Assembly (NCBI RefSeq): GCF_001552595.1 | Contig: NZ_BCRM01000003.1 | Location: 241,790-305,789 of the forward strand | DNA from: Rhodococcus erythropolis NBRC 15567 | GTDB lineage: Bacteria; Actinomycetota; Actinomycetes; Mycobacteriales; Mycobacteriaceae | DNA: 64,000 nucleotides | Direction: 5' to 3' | In this document: positions 16,985 through 28,054 of the stretch, one piece after another | How positions within the stretch are numbered: position 1 is the stretch's first letter | Layout of the letters: every line of letters begins with the position of its first letter | Notes under the pieces: model-generated | The model's database searches: none | What the model was told of the DNA's origin: nothing | What the model saw: only the letters and a program-made list of their open reading frames with translations | Position numbers and translations under genes: made by a program

Positions 16985-16990
16985 AGGTTA
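16985..16990 (-). promoter_or_regulatory. Possible -10 box for a leaderless leader-peptide transcript
   Basis: On the minus strand TAACCT (fits TAnnnT) is followed by 7 bases and then the leader-peptide ATG, the usual geometry of leaderless actinobacterial transcripts. No strong -35 was found. Confidence 0.45.
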
Positions 16991-17147
16991 CATCAACTTC
17001 CTACCCACCTACAGCCCGAATTGTCGGGCCTCTATGCTGACGCAACTGGGAAGGCGCAGCAGTAGCCAACGAAACACCCACGAAGAGCGAAGTTTCGGCA
17101 ATCATGTCCGAACGTGAGGTTCTCGGATATGAGGAGGATGTGCGACG

Positions 17148-18422
17148 GTGCCGGACCACTTGCTCGAACAGTTGATCACCATTCCTTTGTTCACCGGAAT
17201 CATCGGGTACATCACCAATTGGTCGGGCGTCCTGATGCTGTTTGCGCCGATCAACTTCCACGGGATCAAAGTGCCCGGCCTCAAACTGCTCTTCCCGTTC
17301 CTCCCCCGACGCGTCCAGGTGATCCCCGCGATCACCAGCGACGGCAGATTCGGTTGGCAAGGCATCGTCCCCTCGCGGGCGGAGAAGATGGCGTCGATCG
17401 CCGTCGACAAATCCCTCGCGAAAGTCGGCAGCATCGCCGATTTCTATCGCGTCCTGGACCCGGACAGCATCGCCGAGCACTTGGTGAACATCTCCCGCAG
17501 TGAAGTGCGCGGCGTGGTCACCAGAATCATGACGGCCGAGAATCCTCAGCTCTGGCACAACCTTCCGACGTCGGTGAAGGAGGCCGTCTTCCGCAAGGTG
17601 GAGGACGATCTGCCGGCCAGCGTGCGCATGATCACCGACCGCATCGAAGAGGACATCGACGAGTTCATCGACGCGAAGCTGATGGTGATCCGCTACCTCT
17701 CCTCGCACCCCAAACTGCTCAACGACATCTTCCGCACGATGGGCAACAAAGAGCTCAGGTTCATGCAGAACTTCGGCTTCTACTTCGGGTTCCCGATGGG
17801 CTTCGTGCTCGTCGGAATCCTCCATCTGGTTCCGCAGTGGTGGGTGCTTCCCATCGGTGGCGTGATCATCGGGTACATCGTGAACTACCTCGGCATCACG
17901 ATGATCTTCGAACCGATCACCCCCAGCCGTTGGGTGCCGTGGCGGCAGGGACTTTTCCTCAAACGCCGCACCGAGATCATCGCCGGGTACGCAAAAACCC
18001 TGGCCGATCACGTCGTGACGCTCGAGAACATCGGCACCGAACTCCTCGAAGGTCCCCGCTCGGACCGAACGCGGCGGATGCTCGATCAGGTACTGCGCGA
18101 ATCCGTCGACGACGCCGCCGGCTGGGCAAAGTCGGTGGTCAAGATGACCGTCGGTTCGCAGAGCTACAAGCGTCTGCCCGGCCTGGCCACCACCGAAGTG
18201 CTCGATCTGTACCCAAGGGTCTTCGAGGACGCGGAGTTCGCCGAGAGCCAGTCGGAGAAGATTCGTGTCTTCGTCACCGAACGCATGAGCATCCTTTCAC
18301 CGGAAGATTTCAGTGAACTACTACGCTCAGCCGTCAAACAGGACGAGTGGCTGTTGTTCGTACACGGGGCCGTACTGGGCTCGTTTGCCGGTTTCCTGCA
18401 CCTCGCAATATTCGGAGTATGA
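17148..18422 (+). CDS. DUF445-family membrane protein
   Basis: 424 residues from GTG with GAGGAGG upstream. Membrane segments lie at the N-terminus (LITIPLFTGIIGYITNWSGVLML), in the middle (FGFPMGFVLVGILHLVP; WWVLPIGGVIIGYIVNYLGITMIFEP) and at the C-terminus (FVHGAVLGSFAGFLHLAIFGV). The repeated GYITNW/GYIVNYLGI pattern and long helical stretches between are hallmarks of DUF445 (YheB-type) proteins, whose function is not established. The stop overlaps the ATG of the next gene, so the pair is translationally coupled. Confidence 0.82.
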   Translation: MPDHLLEQLITIPLFTGIIGYITNWSGVLMLFAPINFHGIKVPGLKLLFPFLPRRVQVIPAITSDGRFGWQGIVPSRAEKMASIAVDKSLAKVGSIADFYRVLDPDSIAEHLVNISRSEVRGVVTRIMTAENPQLWHNLPTSVKEAVFRKVEDDLPASVRMITDRIEEDIDEFIDAKLMVIRYLSSHPKLLNDIFRTMGNKELRFMQNFGFYFGFPMGFVLVGILHLVPQWWVLPIGGVIIGYIVNYLGITMIFEPITPSRWVPWRQGLFLKRRTEIIAGYAKTLADHVVTLENIGTELLEGPRSDRTRRMLDQVLRESVDDAAGWAKSVVKMTVGSQSYKRLPGLATTEVLDLYPRVFEDAEFAESQSEKIRVFVTERMSILSPEDFSELLRSAVKQDEWLLFVHGAVLGSFAGFLHLAIFGV

Positions 18423-19261
18423 GTCGGAGTATGAGTATGAGTGAGCACGACCATCGCCTGATCGTCGAAGCGGAATCGTACGACTGGGCTGCGGACATCG
18501 CGCCGGTCGAATCAGTCGAAAAGCGTCTGATCCGCAGCCTTGTCGGGCTGACTGCCACGACGACGCTCACGTCGATCAAGCTGACGGGTTGGGCTTTCGG
18601 AACGGCGAAGGAGGCGACGCGGCAGATCGTTCAGGCTGCCGCCGAAGCCGCGGCAGAGGCCGCTGAATCGGCCAATGTTCAATCCGAACGTCGGGCCGAG
18701 AACTCCAACGGAGACGGCTCGCGGACCGAAAACCTACGGGCGGCAATGGCAACTCGTACCAATCGCAAACAGAGCGTCGAAGCCACTCTCGCGGCGCTGC
18801 GGGCACGCGGCGACAGGTTGCTGGACCGTTCCGCGGACGTGACCGATCGCGACGATCTGCACCCGGCCTACGACCGGATCCTCGACGAGATCGCGCCGGA
18901 CGAAGCTCGAATTCTTCGGTTGCTGGCCACTTCAGGTGCGCAACCGAGCGTGGACGTACGTACGGCGCGGCCGTTCGGCGTCGGCTCGGAGATGATCGAC
19001 GAGGGTCTGTCGATGATCGGAGAACTGGCGGGATGTCGTCATCTGGACCGCATCAGCGCGTACCTGAACAACCTGCATCGGCTCGGTTTGGTGGCGTTCT
19101 CACGCGAACCCGTCGAGGCCGACCGGTACCAGGTGGTCGAGGTACAGCCGTCGGTGATCGAGGCGGTCAAGCGAGCCGGACGATCTAACAAGATAGTGCG
19201 TCGTAGCATCCTGCTGACGCCGTTCGGTGACGACTTCTGTCATACCTGTTTTTCTCTTTAG
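18419..19261 (+). CDS. Abi-alpha-like (DUF4393) protein
   Basis: 280 residues. ATG at 18419 overlaps the DUF445 stop (ATGA); further in-frame ATGs at 18431 and 18437 share an AGTATG repeat and could be the actual start. The N-terminal part contains a helical Ala/Glu-rich stretch (about 65-90). The C-terminal half carries DEIAPDEARILRLLATSGAQ, YLNNLHRLGLVAFSREP and LTPFGDDFCHTCF, which match the Abi-alpha/DUF4393 pattern of a winged-helix-like domain ending in a TxxGxxF motif. The family name comes from a phage abortive-infection protein, but a defence role is not shown for chromosomal members. A 22-bp-stem terminator follows 9 bases after the stop. Confidence 0.7.
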   Translation: MSRSMSMSEHDHRLIVEAESYDWAADIAPVESVEKRLIRSLVGLTATTTLTSIKLTGWAFGTAKEATRQIVQAAAEAAAEAAESANVQSERRAENSNGDGSRTENLRAAMATRTNRKQSVEATLAALRARGDRLLDRSADVTDRDDLHPAYDRILDEIAPDEARILRLLATSGAQPSVDVRTARPFGVGSEMIDEGLSMIGELAGCRHLDRISAYLNNLHRLGLVAFSREPVEADRYQVVEVQPSVIEAVKRAGRSNKIVRRSILLTPFGDDFCHTCFSL

Positions 19262-19270
19262 GGCCTCCGG

Positions 19271-19318
19271 CCCTGTGCGCCTTTTTGGTAGTTACCACTA
19301 CCAAAAAGGCGCACAGGG
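19271..19318. terminator. Bidirectional terminator, 22-bp perfect stem
   Basis: Arms 19271-19292 and 19297-19318 are exact reverse complements with a 4-base loop (TACC). The stem includes an A5/T5 run in each arm. It separates the Abi-alpha gene from the convergent hsaB end, 8 bases away. Confidence 0.88.
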
Positions 19319-19325
19319 GGTGCCC

Positions 19326-22909
<3,584 letters not shown>

Positions 22910-22922
22910 TTACACTTGAGAC

Positions 22923-22936
22923 TAGAACACGTTCTC
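22923..22936. promoter_or_regulatory. KstR-like operator near hsaA
   Basis: TAGAACACGTTCTC matches TnnAACnnGTTnnA except for the last fixed base and is itself nearly a perfect palindrome (GAGAACGTGTTCTA on the other strand). It lies 13 bases upstream of the hsaA start and overlaps the likely -10 box. Confidence 0.75.
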
Positions 22937-23025
22937 TTTTCTGTCGAGACGCTGACAAAGGTCCCGTTTGTGGCCGCAATGCTGTAACAAGTGCCCCCAA
23001 AATCTGGCGGAACCGGATCGAGTTC

Positions 23026-23039
23026 TATAACGTGTTCTA
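23026..23039. promoter_or_regulatory. KstR operator near kshA
   Basis: TATAACGTGTTCTA is an exact match to TnnAACnnGTTnnA. It begins with a -10-like TATAAC and lies 30 bases upstream of kshA, so repressor binding would cover the promoter. The same 14 bases recur at 38953-38966 before kstD. Confidence 0.85.
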
Positions 23040-23068
23040 CTAACAGCTAGAAGGGATGTGAGGTCACA

Positions 23069-24229
23069 ATGGCGCAGATTCGCGAGATCGACGTCGGAAC
23101 GGTGCAAACTCGTTTCGCCCGCGGTTGGCACTGCCTGGGTCTACTGAAGACCTTCAAGGACGGCAAACCGCACGCGATCGAGGCTTTCGGTACGAAGCTC
23201 GTGGTGTTCGCCGACAGCAAGGGCGACATCAAAGTTCTCGACGGATACTGCCGTCACATGGGCGGTGACCTCACACAAGGCGAGGTCAAGGGCGATTCCA
23301 TCGCCTGCCCCTTCCACGACTGGCGCTGGGGCGGCAACGGAAAGTGCACCGGCATTCCTTATGCCCGCCGCGTGCCTCCGCTCGCACGCACCCGCGCGTG
23401 GACGACCCTCGAGCAGAACGGTCAGCTCTTCGTCTGGAACGACCCCGAGGGCAATCCGCCGCCCGAAGAGATCGTGATTCCTCGAATCGAGGGTGCGTAC
23501 AGCGACGAATGGACCGACTGGACCTGGAACTCCATGGTCATCGAGGGATCCAACTGCCGCGAGATCATCGACAACGTGGTCGACATGGCGCACTTCTACT
23601 ACATCCACTACGCCTTCCCGACGTACTTCAAGAACGTCTTCGAAGGTGAGATCGCCACTCAGTACCTCAACACCACTGGCCGTCCCGACATCGGAATGGC
23701 CTCCCAGTACGGCGGCGACACGCTGCTTCGCTCCGAAGCTGCGTATTACGGACCGTCGTACATGGTCAATCCCCTGTGGAACAGCTACAGCGGATACGAG
23801 GTCGAGAGTGTTCTGATCAACTGCCACTACCCGATCAGCCCGGACTCGTTCGTGCTGCAGTGGGGCGTGACGGTCAAGAAGCCGACGGGTGTCTCCGACG
23901 AGATGGCCGACAAGTTGGCCGGCAAGTTCACCGAGGGCATCAGCGAGGGCTTCCTGCAGGACGTCGCGATCTGGAAGAACAAGACCAAGATCGAGAATCC
24001 CCTTCTCTGCGAAGAAGACGGCCCCGTCTACCAGCTACGACGCTGGTACGAGCAGTTCTACGTGGACAAGGCCGACGTCACCGAGAAGATGACGCAGCGC
24101 TTCGAGTTCGAGGTGGACACCACCAAGGCAAACGAAGCCTGGCACGCCGAGGTCGAGGAAAACCTCGCACGCCAGAAGGCCGAGAAGGAAGCTGCAGCAG
24201 AAGCGGCAAAGAAAGAAGCAGAGGTCTAA
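23069..24229 (+). CDS. kshA: 3-ketosteroid 9-alpha-hydroxylase, oxygenase component
   Basis: 386 residues; GAAGGGATG lies upstream. Rieske [2Fe-2S] ligands are CRHMG (Cys-x-His) and CPFHDW (Cys-x2-His), about residues 69 and 88. The mononuclear iron site is DNVVDMAHFYYIHYAF (Asp, His, His about 170-190). The C-terminal tail is Lys/Glu/Ala-rich. KshA with its reductase KshB hydroxylates C9 of 3-ketosteroids; with KstD action this opens ring B spontaneously. KshB is not in this window. Divergent from hsaA and directly followed by a small Cys-motif protein. Confidence 0.95.
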   Translation: MAQIREIDVGTVQTRFARGWHCLGLLKTFKDGKPHAIEAFGTKLVVFADSKGDIKVLDGYCRHMGGDLTQGEVKGDSIACPFHDWRWGGNGKCTGIPYARRVPPLARTRAWTTLEQNGQLFVWNDPEGNPPPEEIVIPRIEGAYSDEWTDWTWNSMVIEGSNCREIIDNVVDMAHFYYIHYAFPTYFKNVFEGEIATQYLNTTGRPDIGMASQYGGDTLLRSEAAYYGPSYMVNPLWNSYSGYEVESVLINCHYPISPDSFVLQWGVTVKKPTGVSDEMADKLAGKFTEGISEGFLQDVAIWKNKTKIENPLLCEEDGPVYQLRRWYEQFYVDKADVTEKMTQRFEFEVDTTKANEAWHAEVEENLARQKAEKEAAAEAAKKEAEV

Positions 24230-24231
24230 TC

Positions 24232-24603
24232 GTGAGCGCCTCGATCGGAACCGACGCACGGTGGGCTCGCTGGGCCAAGGCACCGGACTTTGCCGGGCAA
24301 ACGGAACGGCTCGAGGCGATCGCGGCCCAGACGATCGAGGACAAGCACGAATACCTCGACTCGGGTCTGCAGGAAGTCGACTGCAAGGCATGCGGTGCCT
24401 GCGTACTTGTTCGCAAGAACACGTACAAGCACACCAGTGTTCAGTGGACTTCCGACCCGGCGCTGCGTTGCCACACCTTCAAAGAGGCCATTGCTTCCGG
24501 ACAGTCGACGGCATTGAAAGACGGTTGCCCGAAACTGCACGACAGCATCGCCGACGCAGTAAGGGACGGCACCATCACGGTCCGTGATCCCGAGGTCAGC
24601 TGA
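24232..24603 (+). CDS. Small CxxCGxC-motif protein linked to kshA
   Basis: 123 residues from GTG at 24232, two bases after the kshA stop. A cluster CKACGAC near residue 51 and later single Cys residues in LRCHTF (about 81) and DGCPKLHD (about 98) could bind a metal or Fe-S cluster, but the spacing does not match a standard ferredoxin. No transmembrane or signal segment. In M. tuberculosis a small unknown gene (Rv3527) also follows kshA (Rv3526); this synteny is from memory. Tight coupling suggests a role with KshA, such as electron transfer or cluster assembly. Function unknown. Confidence 0.75.
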   Translation: MSASIGTDARWARWAKAPDFAGQTERLEAIAAQTIEDKHEYLDSGLQEVDCKACGACVLVRKNTYKHTSVQWTSDPALRCHTFKEAIASGQSTALKDGCPKLHDSIADAVRDGTITVRDPEVS

Positions 24604-24617
24604 CCTGATTGTGTAGA

Positions 24618-24650
24618 ACGAGGGCCGACCCACCACGGGTCGGCCCTCGT
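24618..24650. terminator. Bidirectional terminator, 14-bp perfect stem
   Basis: Arms 24618-24631 and 24637-24650 are exact complements with a 5-base loop. It lies between the convergent kshA operon and the secreted-protein gene. Confidence 0.85.
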
Positions 24651-24676
24651 CCTACGTTCCAGCGACTGTGCGTCCG

Positions 24677-25510
24677 TCAGGCAGGCGGTCGCACCTTTCG
24701 TGCGGCCACCGCGTAGACGTCGCTCGACGTGGTGAGAGAGTTCTTTCCGCTGGCCGCCGGCACTCCCCCGCGTAGATTCACCGCCCAGTTGAGCGCACCG
24801 AGCGGTCCACATCCGCTCGCTCCCGGCGCCGCAAACACAGCATCCGAATGTGGGACTGCCGGGAACACTGCACCGGGGAACTCACCGATAGGTTCCGACG
24901 GAGGGTTTCCGGTTGTGGTCAGGTGAAGGTTGATCGGATTCGAAACCGAACCGATGTAGCAATCGTCACCGAGCAACGGATTAGACAGTTTCAATCGAAC
25001 AGGCATGGTGAGTTCCTGCTCGAGAACCTTCAGATCCGGGACTCCCACCGATTCCACCGTCGCGCTGATCTGAGTCAGTCCCAGCGGAGTATCGATCCCG
25101 AGAGCACCTCCGGGTACCGAAATCGGATTGGAATAGACCCCGTTGGACCCGTCCTGCTTGGCGACGAACGTCTCGATGAAACTGTTGTCCGGCTGGGTCG
25201 CGTATTTCACGCCACCCGCAACCTTGAGACTTCCGTCCGGGATCGGCACCGAGAGCGCGCCCAATTTCATGGTCCCTCCGCGAACTACGACGCTGGCGCA
25301 CGTCGTCACCTCGAGATCCTCGATCGGGCACGTGCCCCAACCGTCGAAGGTCAACGGATCAACCTCTGCCGCACCGGAGGAACCGAGCGATCCGCTGCCG
25401 GAAGACCCTGACGATGATTCGTCGGCAATTGCCACACCTGCACCGGCCATGACAAATGTTGCAACTAGCGCGACTGTCGACATAACTCGAAACTTATTGC
25501 GGCTCTTCAT
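24677..25510 (-). CDS. Secreted protein of unknown function
   Basis: 277 residues. The N-terminus is a Sec signal (VALVATFVMAGAGVAIADES, cleavage near AIA/DES), then a Ser/Gly linker to about residue 48. The mature part is rich in beta-type sequence with four Cys residues (TCPIED, TTCASV, DDCYIG, SGCGPL), likely disulfide-bonded outside the cell. No enzyme motif is seen. It lies between the kshA operon and the alkane operon regulator without sharing an operon with either. Family not recognised. Confidence 0.7.
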   Translation of the reverse strand: MKSRNKFRVMSTVALVATFVMAGAGVAIADESSSGSSGSGSLGSSGAAEVDPLTFDGWGTCPIEDLEVTTCASVVVRGGTMKLGALSVPIPDGSLKVAGGVKYATQPDNSFIETFVAKQDGSNGVYSNPISVPGGALGIDTPLGLTQISATVESVGVPDLKVLEQELTMPVRLKLSNPLLGDDCYIGSVSNPINLHLTTTGNPPSEPIGEFPGAVFPAVPHSDAVFAAPGASGCGPLGALNWAVNLRGGVPAASGKNSLTTSSDVYAVAARKVRPPA

Positions 25511-25704
25511 CTTCGAAACCCTCCACCGTTGACGGAATCTGACGAGAGCCGCCCACGGGCTGCACCTCGACGCACGTCCGGCACGCTACCGAGAAGCGGG
25601 ACTTGGATTCACACATATCGGCGAAACTTCCCACCAAAGAACTACGGCGATCAGTCTCGATCGAACTTCCGTCCTAGCTCGGAAACCGTATCGATCCTGT
25701 CGGC

Positions 25705-26331
25705 TCAGTTCGGTTCGACTGTGCCCGAACCGATGACCTGATCGAGGAACGGCCCGAACATCTCCCCCAGGTTCTCGGCGATCTGATCTGGAGTACCGAA
25801 GGACAACGTCACGTGACTGATCGCCAGACGCACTATCGTGCTGCCGAACATCTCGGCATGGATGCGGTCGACGTTCGCCCAACTGGTCATGAAGATCTCG
25901 GCCAACCTCGCGCTCGCATGTTCGAGCAGTGGAGTCCCGTCGGTGGTGACCAAGCTCAGCAGGTCGTGCTGCGGCCGGGGACCGACAATGCTGACCACCA
26001 TCGGGTCCCGGGCACCGGCGTCGAAGAAGGCACGGAAGGCTGCCGAGACCGCGCCCCGCGGATCCGAATGATGCAGCGTTACTTCGCGTTCCACTTCTTC
26101 GAGAAACTCGTCGACGAAACGGATGAGGTATCCGGACGCCAATCCCTGGCGGGACGTGAACTCCTTGTACAACGTCTGCCGGCTCATACCAGCAGCTTCG
26201 GCGATATGCGCCATCGTGATGTCGTTCCACGATTTCTCGGTCAAGAGTTCGCGTGTGGCGTCGAGCGCTGACGCACGGAGGAGTTGACGAGCTGCCTCGT
26301 GGTACGGGACACGGGCACGAGCGGTGGACAT
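25705..26331 (-). CDS. alkU: TetR-family regulator of the alkane operon
   Basis: 208 residues from ATG at 26331; a GTG at 26397 would add 22 residues. The N-terminal HTH reads ALDATRELLTEKSWNDITMAHIAEAAGMSRQTLYKEF (about 22-60), the normal TetR pattern; the C-terminal ligand domain is helical (FRAFFDAGARDPMVV; MFGPFLDQVIGSG). It follows rubB on the same strand, 75 bases after its stop. In rhodococci the same place in the alkB-rubA1-rubA2-rubB cluster is held by the TetR gene alkU, hence the symbol. The effector is probably a fatty acid, acyl-CoA or alkane-derived molecule (inference). Confidence 0.85.
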   Translation of the reverse strand: MSTARARVPYHEAARQLLRASALDATRELLTEKSWNDITMAHIAEAAGMSRQTLYKEFTSRQGLASGYLIRFVDEFLEEVEREVTLHHSDPRGAVSAAFRAFFDAGARDPMVVSIVGPRPQHDLLSLVTTDGTPLLEHASARLAEIFMTSWANVDRIHAEMFGSTIVRLAISHVTLSFGTPDQIAENLGEMFGPFLDQVIGSGTVEPN

Positions 26332-26405
26332 ATCGGGAAGATTTCCATCGCCCGTGCTCGGTGTCAAAACGGTGGACACGCAAGCCACAGAAGTCACGAG
26401 AACAC

Positions 26406-27662
26406 TCAGAGCACCGGTGAGGCGACAAGACCCGCCGCAAGTTCGGTCAGATCCCTATTTGTATCAGCGAGTACGTCGACGCTGATGTCCGGAGAGCGTT
26501 CGATAAGGGTTCGGACGGCGCGAATGTCCTTCGGCCGGCCCACGCTCACAGCGCCGACGACATTTCCGTCGCGCATGCAGATCGCAGTGAAGTCATAGGA
26601 GTCCAAGTCTCCTCGGACGATCACGGTGTCGTCGGCACCTGGCCAACCGGCTACCTGGATGTTGCGGCCGAATTGGTTCGACCAACTCCACGGCACGGAT
26701 TCGAAAGGTTCCGCCTTCCCGACGATGCTCTTGGCAACTGCGACGGCGTGGTCCTGCGCAGTGTTCCAGTGCTCGCCGCGGTGCATGCCGCCGAGAAAAC
26801 CGTTGGGCACGTTGGCCACATCGCCGATCGCGTACACATCAATGACGGAGGTCCGGAGGTATCGGTCGACCGAAATCCCGTTGTCCACCGCAATACCCGC
26901 AGCAGCAGCCACATCGGTATCGGGCAAGGATCCGATTGCGACGACGGCCAAGTCCGCAGTCCACTCACGCCCGTCACGCGCACGTGCGGTGACACCGTCG
27001 ACACCTGTCGTCAGCGTCTCGAGGTCGACCCCCGTCTGCAAGGCGACGCCGGCCAAGTTGTGCAGCGCGGCGATCTTCTCCGCTATCGACGGTGGAAGCA
27101 GCCTGGACAGGGGCAACGGTTGCGCTTCGAGAACCTGCACACTGCAACCCAAGTCACGTGCCGTTGATGCCACCTCCGATCCGATCAAGCCACCGCCGAC
27201 CACCAGTAGCGAGGATCCTTCGATCAGCTGGGATTGCAAGCGTCGCATGTCTGCGATATCCCGAAGATAGTGAACGCGCTCGGAATCTTCCGCGGTCAAC
27301 CGTCGGGACCGTCCACCCGTGGCAAGAATCAGAACGTCGTAGTCGACGCCGTCACCGTCGGCTAAATGTATGGTGCGGGAATCTGTGTCGATTCTCGTGA
27401 CAGTCACGCCGATCCGAAGGTCGATACCCTGCTCGTTCCAGAAAGTCGACGGCCGCAACCGAACCCGATCGATCGACGCTTTCCCGGACAGTAGTTCCTT
27501 CGACAGCGCCGGACGTCGGTACGGCTCCTCCGGTTCGCTGCCGATCAGAATGATGCTGCCGCCGAACCCTTCCTTGCGCAGGGCCTGCGCCGCACCGGAA
27601 CCGGCGATGCCCGTGCCCACGATCACGACGGTGCGTGTGTCGGGCTCGCTGACCGCTGTCAT
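26406..27662 (-). CDS. rubB: Rubredoxin reductase of alkane hydroxylase
   Basis: 418 residues from ATG at 27662, which overlaps the rubA2 stop (ATGA). FAD- and NADH-binding motifs are VVIVGTGIAGSGAA (about 12) and LLVVGGGLIGSEVA (about 150); DVYAIGDVANVP closes the FAD site; C-terminal dimer segment ends the protein. It passes electrons from NADH via FAD to the two rubredoxins and so to AlkB. A longer start would run into rubA2 and is rejected. Confidence 0.93.
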   Translation of the reverse strand: MTAVSEPDTRTVVIVGTGIAGSGAAQALRKEGFGGSIILIGSEPEEPYRRPALSKELLSGKASIDRVRLRPSTFWNEQGIDLRIGVTVTRIDTDSRTIHLADGDGVDYDVLILATGGRSRRLTAEDSERVHYLRDIADMRRLQSQLIEGSSLLVVGGGLIGSEVASTARDLGCSVQVLEAQPLPLSRLLPPSIAEKIAALHNLAGVALQTGVDLETLTTGVDGVTARARDGREWTADLAVVAIGSLPDTDVAAAAGIAVDNGISVDRYLRTSVIDVYAIGDVANVPNGFLGGMHRGEHWNTAQDHAVAVAKSIVGKAEPFESVPWSWSNQFGRNIQVAGWPGADDTVIVRGDLDSYDFTAICMRDGNVVGAVSVGRPKDIRAVRTLIERSPDISVDVLADTNRDLTELAAGLVASPVL

Positions 27663-27853
27663 CAGCGGTCCACCTCCACCATTTCGAAATCGACTTTGGC
27701 AGCACCACAATCAGGGCAGGACCAGTCTTCGGGAATCTCGTCCCAGCGAGTACCCGGCTCGATACCGTCATCGGGCCAGCCGATCGCTTCGTCGTATTCG
27801 AACCCGCACTGGAGGCAGCGGAACAATTTGTATGTAGTGGCAGTCTCGGACAT
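27662..27853 (-). CDS. rubA2: Rubredoxin (AlkG2-type)
   Basis: 63 residues. Single Fe(Cys)4 rubredoxin: ligands in [11 protein letters not shown] (CxxCG) and SCPDCGAAK (CPDCG), with the [18 protein letters not shown] loop between. The [16 protein letters not shown] context fits the AlkG2 class able to donate electrons to AlkB. Stop overlaps the rubB start; the preceding gene rubA1 ends 30 bases upstream. Confidence 0.95.
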   Translation of the reverse strand: MSETATTYKLFRCLQCGFEYDEAIGWPDDGIEPGTRWDEIPEDWSCPDCGAAKVDFEMVEVDR

Positions 27854-27883
27854 CGGTTTTCCCTTCGCCGGTGGGTATTTCGA

Positions 27884-28054
27884 TCAGGATTGTGTGACGA
27901 GAGTGAAGTCGATCTTCTCGCGGACGCCGCAGTCGGGACAACACCAATCGTCCGGGATACTCGACCACGGCGTGCCAGGCGGAAAGCCCTCTCGCGCAGC
28001 GCCTGTCGATTCGGTGTACGTGTAGTCGCAGATCGGGCAGATATAGGCGTTCAT
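27884..28054 (-). CDS. rubA1: Rubredoxin (AlkG1-type)
   Basis: 56 residues from ATG at 28054, which overlaps the alkB stop (ATGA). Ligands: YICPICDYTY (CPICD) and CCPDCGVREK. The intervening FPPGTPWSSIPDDW is the usual rubredoxin loop. The first pair is followed by Asp rather than Gly, as in AlkG1-class rubredoxins, which in other alkane degraders do not replace AlkG2 in electron transfer; their role is unclear. Translationally coupled to alkB. Confidence 0.92.
   Translation of the reverse strand: MNAYICPICDYTYTESTGAAREGFPPGTPWSSIPDDWCCPDCGVREKIDFTLVTQS

Noticed and set aside
16818..17000. T-box riboswitch for the ThrRS paralogue
   Set aside because: No T-box core (UGGNACCGCG-like) or Stem I features; the Thr-rich leader peptide explains the attenuator better.
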